Assembly: GCA_023055355.1 (NCBI GenBank)
Contig: JALJCS010000004.1
Span: 19,680,244 to 19,744,243 of the forward strand
Length of the DNA stretch: 64,000 nucleotides
From: Agelaius tricolor
Taxonomy: Eukaryota > Chordata > Aves > Passeriformes > Icteridae
Direction: 5' to 3'
Both the position numbers and the translations under genes were made by a program. Of the stretch, positions 12,130 to 28,100 are shown piece by piece; within the stretch, counting starts at the first letter, position 1, and each line of letters opens with the position of its first letter. The notes under the pieces were generated by a model. That model saw only the letters and a program-made list of their open reading frames with translations, had not been told where the DNA came from and ran no database searches.

Positions 12130-12500
12130 ATGGACATGCTTATAGAGGAGTACCCTAATGCTGAGAGCTTTGTGCACAAGCTGGACGTTGTGCCCTGGCT
12201 GGCAGCAAATGGTTAGAGCCCCATCAAATGGGCCAGGAACAGGCACTGACCTTCTGCTAACAAAGGGCACAGGGACCCTGGTGCTAGCTGGTGGGGGTGG
12301 GGGTGGCCAGTCACGTAGAGACTCTGCAGGACCCAGTGAACAAGGAGAGGACCTCAGCCAAAATATCACCATTGGACCAAGAGGCAAGTGCAAGGGGCAT
12401 GAAGGGTGGGCGCACAGATTGTAAGGGTGTAAAAGCCCAGGAATTCCTTAGAAACAGCACATGCTGCTACTGAGTTGCCACATCAGGATCAAAATACTTC
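12130..12500 (+). mobile_element. Possible ERV/LTR-derived fragment
   Basis: The stretch is GC-richer than its surroundings. Its part near 12400-12450 (ATTGTAAGGGTGTAAAAGCC) resembles the LTR-like fragment at 2830-3070 and other avian LTRs. Boundaries and family are uncertain, and the open frames are not convincing proteins. Confidence 0.3.
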
Positions 12501-13219
12501 CAGGAACCCAGCATCTGGGACACTGCTATGGGAAACGTGGGGTCAAGATGGCAAAGGAAGCTTGTCTGGCAGTGTGAGTATGGTGAGTGTAGGGATTCAA
12601 ATGGGGCACCTGTAAGGTGACTGGAGCCACCCACTGCAAAGGGGTCTCAGTCCCAGCAGTGAAAGTCTCACGGATTGGGAATGTGATTCCTAGAGTGGAA
12701 TCTGAATGCTCAGACAGGAAATCTGGAAACTTTAAAAATATAATAACAAAGACTTGGATAAAAGATATTATTACCATTGCTAAGGTTTTACATAAATCTA
12801 TATTATAACATAATAACAATAAAGTTACATGCAGTGTGATCGTTTGCTATTATCTGCCTAAAGTCCATAATATAAAGTACATGCTTTAAAGAGGTAGAAT
12901 ACATCTTTTCATCTTTATTTGTCATGTTTTGTTCTGTTTCAGAGTTAGTTGTTTTTATCTCTGAAAGTTTACTATCCTCAAACTCCATAATTGTCATTTC
13001 CATCTTGAGTCTAACAAGCTAGATTTTCCGGCTTTCTCTTGAATCCTTACTCCGTATCCTTTTACAATTCCAGTCTTATGTCATGTGTGATAAAAGGTGT
13101 GCTTTGTTGTAATAAGCAGGATTTGATCTGACTGTATCATGTTTCATTATTTTCGTCCTTTAACTCACATAGAGAACATTTTCTTGTTTCTACACTGAAA
13201 TATTAATGCTTTAATGCAT

Positions 13220-14755
13220 TGAATTGGGTTTGCAAGGGCAAGCTTTCGAGAGCGGAGGGTTACAGGACTGGTTTCTGTGAGAAGCTGCTGGAAGTTTCCT
13301 CCATGTCCAGCAGAGCCAATCCCTGGTGGCTCCAATACAGATGTGTCACTGGCCTAGGCTGGGCCAGTCAGAAATGGTGATAACACTGCTGTGATAACAG
13401 ATTTAAGATGAAAGGAAAAAAAGTTATTATGCAGACATAATTGTGGCCAGAGAAGAGTAGGGTGAGAACACACGAGAGGAACAACTCTGCAGACACCAGG
13501 GTCAGTGGAGAAGGAGGAAGAGGAGGAAGAGGAGGGGGAGGTGCTCCAGGCACCAGAGCTGAGGTTCTGCTGCAGCCCCTGGTGCAAACCATGGCGAGGC
13601 AGCTGTGCCCTGCAGCCCATGGAGGTCCATGGGGATACAGAGATCCACCTGCAGCTGGTGGAGGAGACTCACACTGGAGCAGTGCAATAATCCTTGGCTC
13701 TCTGGGCTGTTGTATTAGTCCGACCCAGCTAGCCCAGACTCTGGCCCACACGGACTTGCATAGACAGAAATAAAAGCTGAGAAGCGCTCTTCTCCACGTG
13801 GGGACGAGTATCCTGTTTATTGGCTTGGGACAGGACACCGCTGGTTACAGCAACCACCCAAGTAGAAAAGAGTCCATAAGAACGAACTCCTGCAGTGGAG
13901 TTTTATACCCGAGGAATGGGGGCGGGGAAAGAGGACCGCAGCCAATGGGATACCAGTGGGGAGGGGCGAGGGGAGGGGTACCCATGGGACAGACCACCAG
14001 GTGTGTATAACAGGGGGGGTGTGTGAGGGAGAGACCATGTGATGGGGGAGGGGAAAAACCCATCCACATGACCTAACATATTCAGTAAATATTTCCCATC
14101 ACCCAGTCCAAAACAACAACTAAATAAACTATTTAGTGCAATACAACGGAGCAGGTGGATGCGCAAAGGAGTCTGTGAATCCAAGGGAGGCCCCATGATG
14201 GAGCAGCTTGTCCTTGAAGGACTTGTACCCTGTAGAAGAGTGACCCAGGCTGCAGCAGTTTTGGGAGGACTGTGTGTCCATGGGAGGGACTCTCATTGCA
14301 GCAGGTCACTGAGAGAGAGCTGCTGCTCATGAGATGGACCCATGTTGGAGAAGTTCATGGAGAACTGTCTCCCATGGGATGGACCCCATGGTGCAGCAGG
14401 GGAATGACTCCTCTTCCTGAGCAGTGGGAGAAGCCCCAGGTGATGAACGGGCCATAACCCCCATTCCCTGTCTCCCTGTGCTGCTGTGGTAGGAGCAGAG
14501 CTGGAAGGAAGGACGGGTGGCAGGAAGCTGTTTTTAAGGGTTATTTTACTTCTCATTACCCTGCTCTGATTTTGTCAGATAATAAATTCACTTCATATCT
14601 CTAAGTTGAGCCTGTTTTGCCCATGATGGTATTTGGTGAGTGATCTCTCACAGTCCTTATCTCAGCCCATTAACCTTTTGTTAAAATTTCTTTGTCCAGC
14701 TGCAGAGAGAAGTTATAGAGACTTTGGAATCTAGCCACAGTCAAACCAAAACACA
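13220..14755 (+). mobile_element. ERV LTR, interrupted by a second LTR
   Basis: The two halves of one abundant avian LTR are seen. The left half starts TGAATTGGGTTTGCAAGG at 13220 and runs to about 13682. The right half runs from about 14148 and ends GTCAAACCAAAACACA near 14755. The right half carries the poly(A)/R region (AATAAATTC near 14582) and the typical downstream block TTGGTGAGTGATCTCTC. Without the interruption it is about 1.07 kb. No gag/pol/env is present, so it is a solo LTR. Reading frames within it are not genes. Confidence 0.7.
13683..14147 (-). mobile_element. Nested ERV LTR
   Basis: About 465 bp splits the surrounding LTR; GGAGCAG is found on both sides (13676-13682 and 14148-14154). 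On the minus strand it has an ordered promoter: CCAAT-type ATTGGC (complement near 13944), TATAAAA (complement 13901-13907), then AATAAA (complement 13816-13821). The exact ends are ambiguous: TGTTGTATTAG at 13708 could be one terminus, and AGTGCAATA also occurs at both ends (13681 and 14135). Confidence 0.6.
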
Positions 14756-16149
14756 CATTAAGCTAGTAGCGTAGCATCAAAATACTATGAAAAGGAAATA
14801 TTTAATATTGCTAAGACACTTCAGTTCAGATGATTACTTTAGAACAGGTTTTACATGTAACATGAACTATTTTAATAACACATCATAATACCTATGACTG
14901 TGTACTGAAAAGCAGTGTGTTTTAAGCCCTCTAGGCCAGGTACATTCTATATGCCCATTTTCTCTTCCAGTGGCAGGATCTGGAGAAAAAGTTCAGTTCT
15001 CTTTGGTTATGGCTATTACAACATAAAACACCATTGTTCAGAACAGTTAAAATATCAGATGTGGCATCAACTAACTTCTCCCTTCACTTGCGTTGCCTCT
15101 ATTAACAAAATTCTATTAGTTGGCATTAGAAAAATTTACAAGACCCACATATAAAAGTTAATCTGCTGTCAGGCCCTTGAAATCCATCACAAAACATAAC
15201 GTGTACATTGGGGCAGCATAGGTTAAATATGGAGATACTCTGTTGCTCACAATGCACTGCACCATTCCCAGTATCTACAGTGCTGTACACCAGGTCACAA
15301 TGTTAATTCCATCCATCACTGGAGTTCTTTAGCAGCTACATGTACTACCTGAAGCATTATGCATGTAGTTTTGGAAAGTTATGAAGAATATTTGCAGCTT
15401 GGTTTGGGGTGCAATTATTTTAACATGAATATTCTTTTCCTTTTTTTTTTTTTAATTTTAAAGTAGATTTTAACATATTTTTTGTATTACTATTCCTCTA
15501 CAACATCATTACATTACCAGAAATATTTACCATGTGCTATTTTCAGGGCCAAAGGTTTTAAGGGGGTCAGATCCAAGCATGTGGAAACCTATTTGCTCAT
15601 TTTGGAAACAAATGTTACAAGCTGCAGCATTTTCTTTCTGGACTGGTAAGGAAGGCCTAACCTGGCATAGTAATGGTAGGACTTTGACATGTTACACTGA
15701 CTTTGAGAAGCTGGGATAGCATAGCAATGGACAAGAATTTGCCTAAGCAAACATTTGAGGATTTTCAGTTAGTTTAAAAGAGCAGCTGAAGCAAACTCAA
15801 CTATAATTCAGAATGAAAGGGCTGCTGATCTCAGGATGGATAAGGAATGCTGAAGCCCTATGTTACAGCCTCTGTGTTGGAAGAATTGGTAGGCTTTTCC
15901 CATTATCCAAAAGGGCATTACTTAGTAGTCATACACTGCAAACCTGCTCTTCCCTGCACTTTCCTGTTCCTGTCAGTCATGAAGTTTGCCAACACTCTTA
16001 CAAGGCAGCAGTCAGCAGCATACAAACTGCGAACAAAATAGATCTGGGGGAAAAAACCTCACAATTTTTGGAGCTCCGTGGCATCTCTGTGCTCCTGATA
16101 CTGGCCTCAAAATTTAGCTACTAATGTAATAAGTGTAAGCTATGTTCTC
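14756..16149. other. Intergenic sequence without recognised gene
   Basis: AT-rich unique-looking sequence upstream of the ZNF367 island. A T/A-rich run lies near 15440-15475. Short reading frames have no support as exons. Confidence 0.5.
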
Positions 16150-16375
16150 AGACTGGAACAGGCTCGTGCTGAAGGGAAACTTCTTATGTTTTAGTTCTCT
16201 ACCGCGCTCAACGTAAAGAAGCTGACACTCATGTTGAAGTGAAGCTTCTTATGTCTCAGTTTAGAGCCACTGCTCCTCGTCCTGTCGCTGGGAACCACTG
16301 AATAAAGTCTGGCACCATCCTCTTAAAATAACACCTGCCTTAAGAACCTCCTAAAATTCCCGAGTCGAGTGTCAT
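16150..16375 (-). mobile_element. CR1 LINE 3' fragment, antisense
   Basis: The complement reads as CR1 3' sequence. On the plus strand the blocks CAGTTTAGAGCCACTGC, TCGTCCTGTCGCTGGGA and ACCACTGAATAAAGTCTGGC follow the antisense CR1 consensus. A related CTTCTTATGTYT block occurs twice (16180 and 16246). The fragment abuts the ZNF367 CpG island. Confidence 0.7.
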
Positions 16376-16389
16376 GACAACGTCTTCTG

Positions 16390-17474
16390 CACACTTCTCA
16401 CAGCCCCGGGACCGGCGCACGTAGCTGTATAGCTACGAGTGCCCTATTGCCACGGGCACCGTTGCTAGACGGGGCGTCTCCCCGGGCGGCCCCGCCAGCG
16501 CCATAACGGCCGCGCCGGCCCGACCCCGCCCGCCCTGCGATCCCCGCGGGGGCAGCTCACTGGGGTACCCTCCCAGCCTGTAAGATCGCTCCCAGCTCTG
16601 TCCGCCGCTGAGGGCAGAGCTCCAGCAGGCGAAAGGAAAGAGTTTCCCCCGCCCCAGAGAAGGGAAGGCACGACCCGCTGTCCCAACGCCAGGCGACCCC
16701 TTTAAGCCGCCGGGCGCGCCAACTCCGCTGCGGCGCCACGGGATTGGCCCACGCAGCCCGCCCACAGCCGCAGCGCGCCAAACCTGCCCGGGCGCACCGC
16801 CCCTGCCTCCCCCCGCCCCCGCCCCGGCAGGCCAATCAGCGCCTCCGGCGGGGCCGTGGGCCCGGCTTCTGCCCAATAGAATGGCAGCAGCCGCACGGCC
16901 TCGCCCTCAGGCCCCGCCCCTAGGGGTGCGGCCGCCGACTTTCCCGCCCAGCGGTTGGCCGGCGGGAACAGACTCCCCGTGACACCCGCGCTAGGCCGGG
17001 TGATTGGCTGCGCTCGGGCGCGAAACGTAACGCGGGAAAACCTGGGGCTCGGCCTGGGCTGCGAGCGCGGAGGTAACGCGGCGGCGGCGGCGGCTCCTCC
17101 TCGGGCATCGCCGGGACCGGGGCTGCCAGCGGGGCCGGCTTCGCTTCAGAAAGGTGCGGGGACGCTGTGACTGCTTCGCTCCGGGCGCTGCCATGGCCGG
17201 GGGCCGCCGCTGACTTGGCGGACCCGCTCGGGGGTGGCCGCGGAGGCGGAGGGGTGCGGAGGGCAAGCCGCCGAGACCACAGGGAGCCGCCGTCCTCAGT
17301 GATGAGCGGCTGAGGCGAGCCTGAGCGGCGACAGGTGCCGACGGCCGCGGGACCTCCGTGCAGCTGCACGGCCCATTCCGGGACACGGGCGCGGACTGCG
17401 GGGCCCTGCCGCCGCGGAGCGCCCTCCTTTCGCTTTCTTTCCCTCCCTTCGCCGCTGCCCGCGAGGGTTCGGCG
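16390..17474 (+). promoter_or_regulatory. ZNF367: ZNF367 CpG-island promoter with E2F and CCAAT motifs
   Basis: The CpG-dense region contains four CCAAT boxes (ATTGG 16743-16747, CCAAT 16832-16836, CCAAT 16873-16877, ATTGG 17003-17007). Four E2F-like sites lie within 100 bp: TTTCCCGCC 16940-16948, GGCGGGAA 16961-16968, GCGCGAAA 17018-17025 and GCGGGAAA 17032-17039. This layout is typical of genes induced at G1/S by E2F together with NF-Y. Transcription probably starts downstream of these sites, near 17050-17150, leaving a GC-rich 5' UTR. That start is inferred. Confidence 0.7.
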
Positions 17475-22033
<4,559 letters not shown>

Positions 22034-24410
22034 ATAGGAGGAGCAGTCTCTGCCCATAAAAAATGTACTTTCTGGTGTTACTTAACCAGTTAGATCCCAA
22101 GCATAAGCTAAGCACCTTATTTGCTTATAATAGGCTGCTATTCTGTAGAATTTATGAAGAATGTTGTTGCCCCATAACATGGGGTGAGAGAATTGCACTT
22201 TTGATAGGGTAGAAGACAGATGTAAAATTTCTAAGTATTTTGTAAATATGGGACTGCATAAGGCAGGGTTGATAAATTTATGTGTCATGGAAAGCTAGAT
22301 TTTTGCAAGGTTAACTCATTTATCTGAAGCAGATTTCACAGGAAACACTTTCTGAATAAAGTGTTCACAATTAGCAGGATGGTACATGTGGCCAAAGATG
22401 GCTGACAAAAAAAGTATTTATCTGACTATCTAGCAAAGTGATGAGTCTGGGGATATTGTTAAAACAGCAATGAAACCATGTTTTTCTAATGTCAGTATAT
22501 CTATACCTAGCATCTCCAAGGCGAAGGGCAGAGTTTAGTTATCTCAGCTTGTACAGGGAAAGAAAATGCTTCATGCAGGGAATATCTTCACTGTGACTGC
22601 CCAAGGTATGAGGCTTGACTTTGCTGCTTCACATTTTTTTGATTTGATTTCAGCAGAATCTCTTGGTAGCACTTGTTATTCCTAACATGTGTAGTTGGGA
22701 AGTTTTGCACATTGTTTTATCTGAAAATGATTAGTCTTGCAAAGTCTAGAAAAAGGTAAAGAACTGGTAATATTTTTTTCAGGTATTTGGGCCCTTTAGT
22801 GATTTGGCACTTGATTTTGTTAATAAAAGGGTTATTTACAGGGTGGTATGAATTTGTAGTAAACTATTCTAGGTCTTCTATTAGCAAACACTAAGTTTTA
22901 AAGCATTGCTTTTATAATGATTAGCAAATAGAAGCCTCAATACTTACTGTGCATAAAGCCACCTTACTGCTTTAGTCCAGCATAACATGCCAATTTTTTG
23001 TTCACTAACCATAGCACAGCTATAAAGTAAACACTGCAGAAAAGTATTCACTATACAAATAGAAAATAGGCTTCCAAAGGTAGTTACAAGTGTGTTAACA
23101 GTGTGATTTCATATATTTCCCAAATAAATGAAGTTGCAGAATGCTGCCTAGTACTCAGATGCTGATATAAAATGTTTAACAGGGTATCTTGTCACTTTTG
23201 AATGTTATGTACTTTCAGTAGCATTGTCTCACGGTGATCTTTTACCATATTTTGCTTTGAAGGCAGCCAGAGATTCCTAATATACTAACAAAAGTTTGTT
23301 TTCAGATTGGACTTTTTGTGTGTGGTTTTGTTGTCAGTTGTTGTTGTTGTTAAGCTACTGCTTATGGGGATATTAATAATGTGTATTTACTGACCTGCTT
23401 GCTTTAACTTCTTCCCCTTGTTGGAAGTCAGGAAATTTAGATGAGAAGGGAAGCCTCTTTCCCTCTCGCTTGAACTGAAAAGGAAGAAAACATTTTGTCA
23501 ATCACTTGATGTAGGCTGACCAGATGCATACAGCTGTTCCAGAAAAGTAGAGTGGTTTTATATCTGAAACTGCAGCTGTTGAAGTATGTTCTCTGATAAC
23601 CTTTTGTGGTTGAAAATCTCATTAATCCAGTTTGTTTAAATCCTGTGTCGATGCACTTAACTAAAAAGTAATTGAATAATTTAAAAAAAGAAAGTGTCTT
23701 TCATTGATTGTAAATAATTTTGCACCAGTGATACGGTTTAACTTTTGTTTCAGCTTCTGAAAAAAATAGGAAACACTAGTCATATAAGGCTTCTTTGCCT
23801 ATGTAAAACTGGTAATTCATTCGTGTATGTAGGTTTTGGGTTTCTAAAAAATATTAAGTGCTTCTGACTGTTCATCTGGCTTCATGTGAATAGTCTGATC
23901 CCAAAATGAGCCCTGAACATACATCTGTTGTAATTCTGAATCATAACTCAGAATTGCTCCCGAGCAGTATTTCACAGGGCAGAAGACTGTAATTACCAGC
24001 CACTTGCAGACTGGAATATTACTTCATCAGGTTTGGTTGTGGATTTTTTGGTGGGGTTTTTTTTGTTGTTGTTGGGTTTGAGGTCTTCAAATTTCTTTTT
24101 TCAGTCAGCCAGAATATTTCCTCAGGTCTTTGAAGTATGACAAGTACACTGGATTGTACTTTGCCATAGACAAAATTCAGACAGCTGAAGCAGTTTTCGA
24201 TCATGACAAGTTTAGGGTAAAATACCAAGTTAAAAAAGCAAAGATGGGTTGTGGAAGACTGCTTTTTGTTTTATTAAGTGATTACATACAAGAAATTGTT
24301 TGGTTCTTTGAAAGATTTAAGTTGTAGTTTGGCGTGAGTTAAAAGCAGAAGAGTTGATGTGCTGTCATTCTAATAGATGCTTTGAATAAAAACTTGATTT
24401 AATTTTCAGG
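22034..24410 (+). other. ZNF367: ZNF367 3' UTR (inferred)
   Basis: AT-rich, no gene. Candidate poly(A) signals AATAAA are at 22355, 22822, 23123 and 24385. Only the last is followed closely by a GT-rich element (GTGTGCTGTTTGG at about 24417), so a UTR of about 2.4 kb is favoured. Shorter forms are possible. Confidence 0.6.
24385..24390 (+). terminator. ZNF367: Likely distal ZNF367 poly(A) signal
   Basis: AATAAA with a GT-rich downstream element within 30 bp, lying 647 bp before the SLC35D2 start codon. Confidence 0.6.
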
Positions 24411-24559
24411 TTTAATGTGTGCTGTTTGGTAATTATTAAATACTCAGCCTCTTCCTTGTTTCTGACAGCCCGGCTTGTTGCAGAGAAGGTTTAAGGTGTT
24501 TATTTTCCCTGTCCCTTGAAATCTGACACAAGTAAACCACCCGAGGCAAATTGTTTTTT

Positions 24560-25036
24560 AGTTTCAGGAACTTGTGAGAATCCGTCCCTCCGCGCGGAGC
24601 CCAGGCCGAGCTCTGGGGGTGCTGAGGGCTGGCTGCAGCAGGGTCCCCGCGGGGTTCGGCCCTCTCCCTTCCGCGGGCAGGCTCCAGAGGCCCCGTTTTG
24701 CCGCCGGCCTGGTTTAACAGCACGACCGGGTGCTCTGGGGGCCGGGCTGCCGCGGCCCCGGCCCGCCGGAGGCCCCGCGCGGTGCCCGCCCCACCGCCGC
24801 CGAGTCCTGTGGGCCGCTCTGGCGGGGCTCCCCGGCCCTGGCGGCGGCAGCGCCCCCGGCAGGCGAGGCGAGGCGCGGCGCCGCTCCAGACCCGCCCGCG
24901 GGGCCGCCGCGGCCGGACCCGGGGCCGCCGCCGCCGTCTGGGGACGGGCCGGGGAGCAGGAGGAGGAGCGGCGTCCCCACGGCCACCCTGGTGCAAACCC
25001 GCGGTGCGGCCCTGCTCGCCGCCGCTCGTCGCCGCC
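24560..25036 (+). promoter_or_regulatory. SLC35D2: SLC35D2 CpG-island promoter and 5' UTR
   Basis: CpG-dense sequence rises abruptly near 24580 and continues through exon 1 to about 25340. It has many GC-rich runs but no obvious TATA box. It begins only about 170 bp after the ZNF367 poly(A) site. The long frames open on both strands here follow from GC richness. Confidence 0.7.
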
Positions 25037-25179
25037 ATGAGCGCCGGGCAGGCCGCGGGGGAGGAGGCGGACGCCGTCGCCGCTTCCCCGACACTTCCCA
25101 GGGTGCTCTCGGCGCTCTTCTACGGGACGTGCTCTTTCCTCACCGTGCTGGTCAACAAGGCGCTCCTCAGCGCCTACAG
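25037..25179 (+). CDS. SLC35D2: SLC35D2 coding exon 1
   Basis: 47 codons and 2 bases: an acidic/Ala-rich N-terminus, then the first membrane segment with the conserved VLVNKALL. Donor AG|GTGAGC. Confidence 0.95.
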
Positions 25180-28100
25180 GTGAGCGCCGGGGCGGAGCGG
25201 GCGGCCCCCAGCCGCGGGTGCCTGTACGGCCGGTGCCGGGCGATGCCGGGCTCTGTCCCTGCCCGGCGGAGAAGCCTTCCCGTTCCTGTTCCCCTTCCCG
25301 GTGGCGTGACCCTCGGGCGTCCGTGCAGCTCGGGATCCCGAGCCAGCTGGTGGGTAATGTGCTGGAAGCAGGGCTGGTTTCTCCAATCTGGGACTCTACC
25401 CGTGCCCAGTATGTACCAGTTCTGCAGCACCGCCCGACGGCAGGCACAGTTCCGACTACACCCGTCTTTTCCTGCGGGTCTTTTCGCTATTCCCAGAGGA
25501 TCGCACTACTTGAGACACCCGTGAGGGAAACAGCGTATCCTCTAACTGTTCCTGCTGAACAGTATCTTTCTTCCAGCATCTTTCCTTTCTGAGGCAGCCA
25601 AAAACGAAAAGTGAAACTCGTAAAATGGCTTGATCGTAAAAACACTGAGAGATTCAGTCCTTGACTTGATGGTGCTAATTCCCATATGGAATCCTGGTGA
25701 TAATTAGAATCTTCTACCACTGTAAAGCAACAGCATTAACTGCACCCCTCTTACACTGCACTTTACTCTTAGTCTTGCAGCTGACGGAAATAGGAACTTG
25801 GGCATTCATCTCCAAGTCATACTTTTCCCATCTAGATGTATATACTTGTTGGACTTCAATCATCCTTGTGGGTCCCTTCTGACTCAGGATATTCTATGAT
25901 TCTATATTGTCCTGTGACTGTCATTTTTGTCACCAGTAACATGTTTTACTTGAAATCTTTGCTCTGTTTTTGCTATGGTTTAGCTCATCTTGAATCAAAA
26001 TAAGAAAAAGAAAAACCAAAATAAGAAGAAAGTTAAAAAGCCAAATGTCATTTTCTAACATTCAGTGCTATTTGAACATATAGCAGTTGTATTTAATATG
26101 TCTCATAAATTGTACATGGTGCAAGTTGAGATTTTATTTTATAGTACTTTTTATCCTACGGACTGCAGCTCCCTGAAGGTCCCTAGCATACATCTAGCAC
26201 ATCTGCATGAGATAATCGAGTACAGTATGTCCATCAGTAAGCCTAAGTTTTGTATTAAGACCTTACAGCATTGCTGGAAGTATTTAGGCCTCTGCAAATC
26301 ACAAATCTCTGCAGAAATCTGTAGTACAGATGGGCAAACTCTCCATCTTTATGTGGGGGAGCTGTAAATACTAAACAAAAGGCAGTTTAAGTGTCACATG
26401 ATTATAAATGGAAGTCCTGCTATTTTTTATGTTTTTCCTGCCCCCAATACTTCTGTTTCCCTGATCTCTTTTGCTATCAATTGCTCCTAACTCTGTGTTA
26501 GGACTGTAGGGCTCTTATGGCCTTTTTGCTGTGAGTCAGTGTGTTTGTTTCTTTTGTCAATGCTTTGTTCCCATTTCAATTATGTTAATATTAGATGTAC
26601 ATTTCTCGCCACACTAAGTAGGAGAACTGCAGCTTCTGCAAACGTCATGAAGTTCAACAAGGCCAAGTACAAGGTCCTGCACCTGGATTGAGGCAATCCT
26701 AGGCACAAATATAGTGTGCATGGAGAATGGGTCAAGACTAGCCCTGGGGAGAAGGACTTGGGGGTGCTTGTGGTAAAAAGCTGAATATGAACCAGCACTG
26801 TGTGTTTGCAGCTCAGAAACTCAACCACCTGGGCTGCATCAGAAGAGGTGAGGCCAGCAGGGGAAGGAAGGGGATTCTGTGCCCCTGCTCTGGTGAGACC
26901 CTACCTGTAATAATGCATCCAGGTCTTGGACCCCCCAACTCAAAGACATGGACCTGTTGGAACTAGTCCAGAGGAGGCCACTAATCACAGTGGCTCTGAT
27001 CGCAGGATGGCAGCACCCCTCCTGTGAAGACAGGCTGAGAGAGACAGGGTTGTTCAGCCTGGAGAAGGTTCCAGGAAGACCTTATTGTGGCTTTCCAGTA
27101 CCTAAAGGGAAGAGCTCAAGAAGGACTTTTGAGAAGGCCATGTAGTGATAATACAAAGGGAAGTGGACTTAAGCTGAAAGAGGGGAGGTCTAGATTGACA
27201 CTAGGAAGAAATTCTTTACTGTGAGAGGGGTGAGGCACTGGAGTAAGTTGTCCAGAGAGGCTGTGGGCTCCTCATCCCTAGAGATGACCAATCATCAAGA
27301 GCAGTCTGGATGGGGCTTTGAGCAACATGGAGTAGTGGAAAGTGTCCCTGCTCATGGCAGAAGGTTTGGAGCTAGATGATCTTTAAGGTCCCTTCCAACC
27401 TAAACCTTTCTGTGACTCTATCTATGCTTTCAGCTAAAGCCAACTGAAGGGTTATAGTAGGAATGTAGCTAGTTTAGTAGACAATAGATGTTTCTACAAC
27501 ATTTACCTAAGAACTTGATTTTGACAAAAACATATTGCTAGTATGTTTGGATTGTAGAGATAAGCTTCCATGTTAGAGCAAATGCAAGATGTTTTAGTTA
27601 CTATCCCATCTCAGGATTTAAAATGTATATGTGAAGCTACTCAAGAAATGATGCATTAAGAGTTCTTTAAGTGTGTTACCTTCAGTTACGAGTAGTCCCC
27701 AAACAGCTAGCAGTTCAGAATTGATCAACTGTACATACATGGGCTGTATCATTTGGGCTTCAGAAATAAAATATTTCTACTACATTAAGTGTAGTCCTGA
27801 ACTCTTCTTAAACACAGGGCAGTCATCCTCATGTTTAATTGTTGAATTTGGTTTTAAAATTTAACTTTTTTATTTTTCCTAATTACTTATTTCCATTCCT
27901 CAGTACTAAATATCTGTTCATGCTTTTCAGCTTCCCGTCACCAATGTTTCTTGGAATTGGACAGGTATGTTCACAAGTAAAGCATACTAAAAGTATTCAT
28001 TATTTTTTAAGTTAAACTAATGATAATAGAGGTAGATTTTAGGGGGCAAAATCACAGTTACAGTGAACTGCTTGTCTTCTGGATTAGATACACTTTAAGG

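Larger units (their letters stand above)
25180..27930 (+). other. SLC35D2: SLC35D2 intron 1
   Basis: The first 160 bp are still CpG island. The intron then holds a CR1 tail (25845-25908) and a longer CR1 segment (26640-27425). No exon is recognised in it. Confidence 0.85.

Noticed and set aside
13354..14556. Many overlapping ORFs of 60-156 codons
   Set aside because: They lie entirely within the two nested LTRs, which are non-coding.
17358..17474. N-terminal extension of ZNF367 starting at 17358
   Set aside because: The codon at 17358 is GTG, not ATG. The first in-frame ATG is 17475, in good context and aligned with the conserved protein.
24436..25524. Long ORFs in the SLC35D2 CpG island (200-315 codons)
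   Set aside because: Low-complexity Arg/Gly/Pro products without recognisable domains, antisense or out of frame to exon 1.
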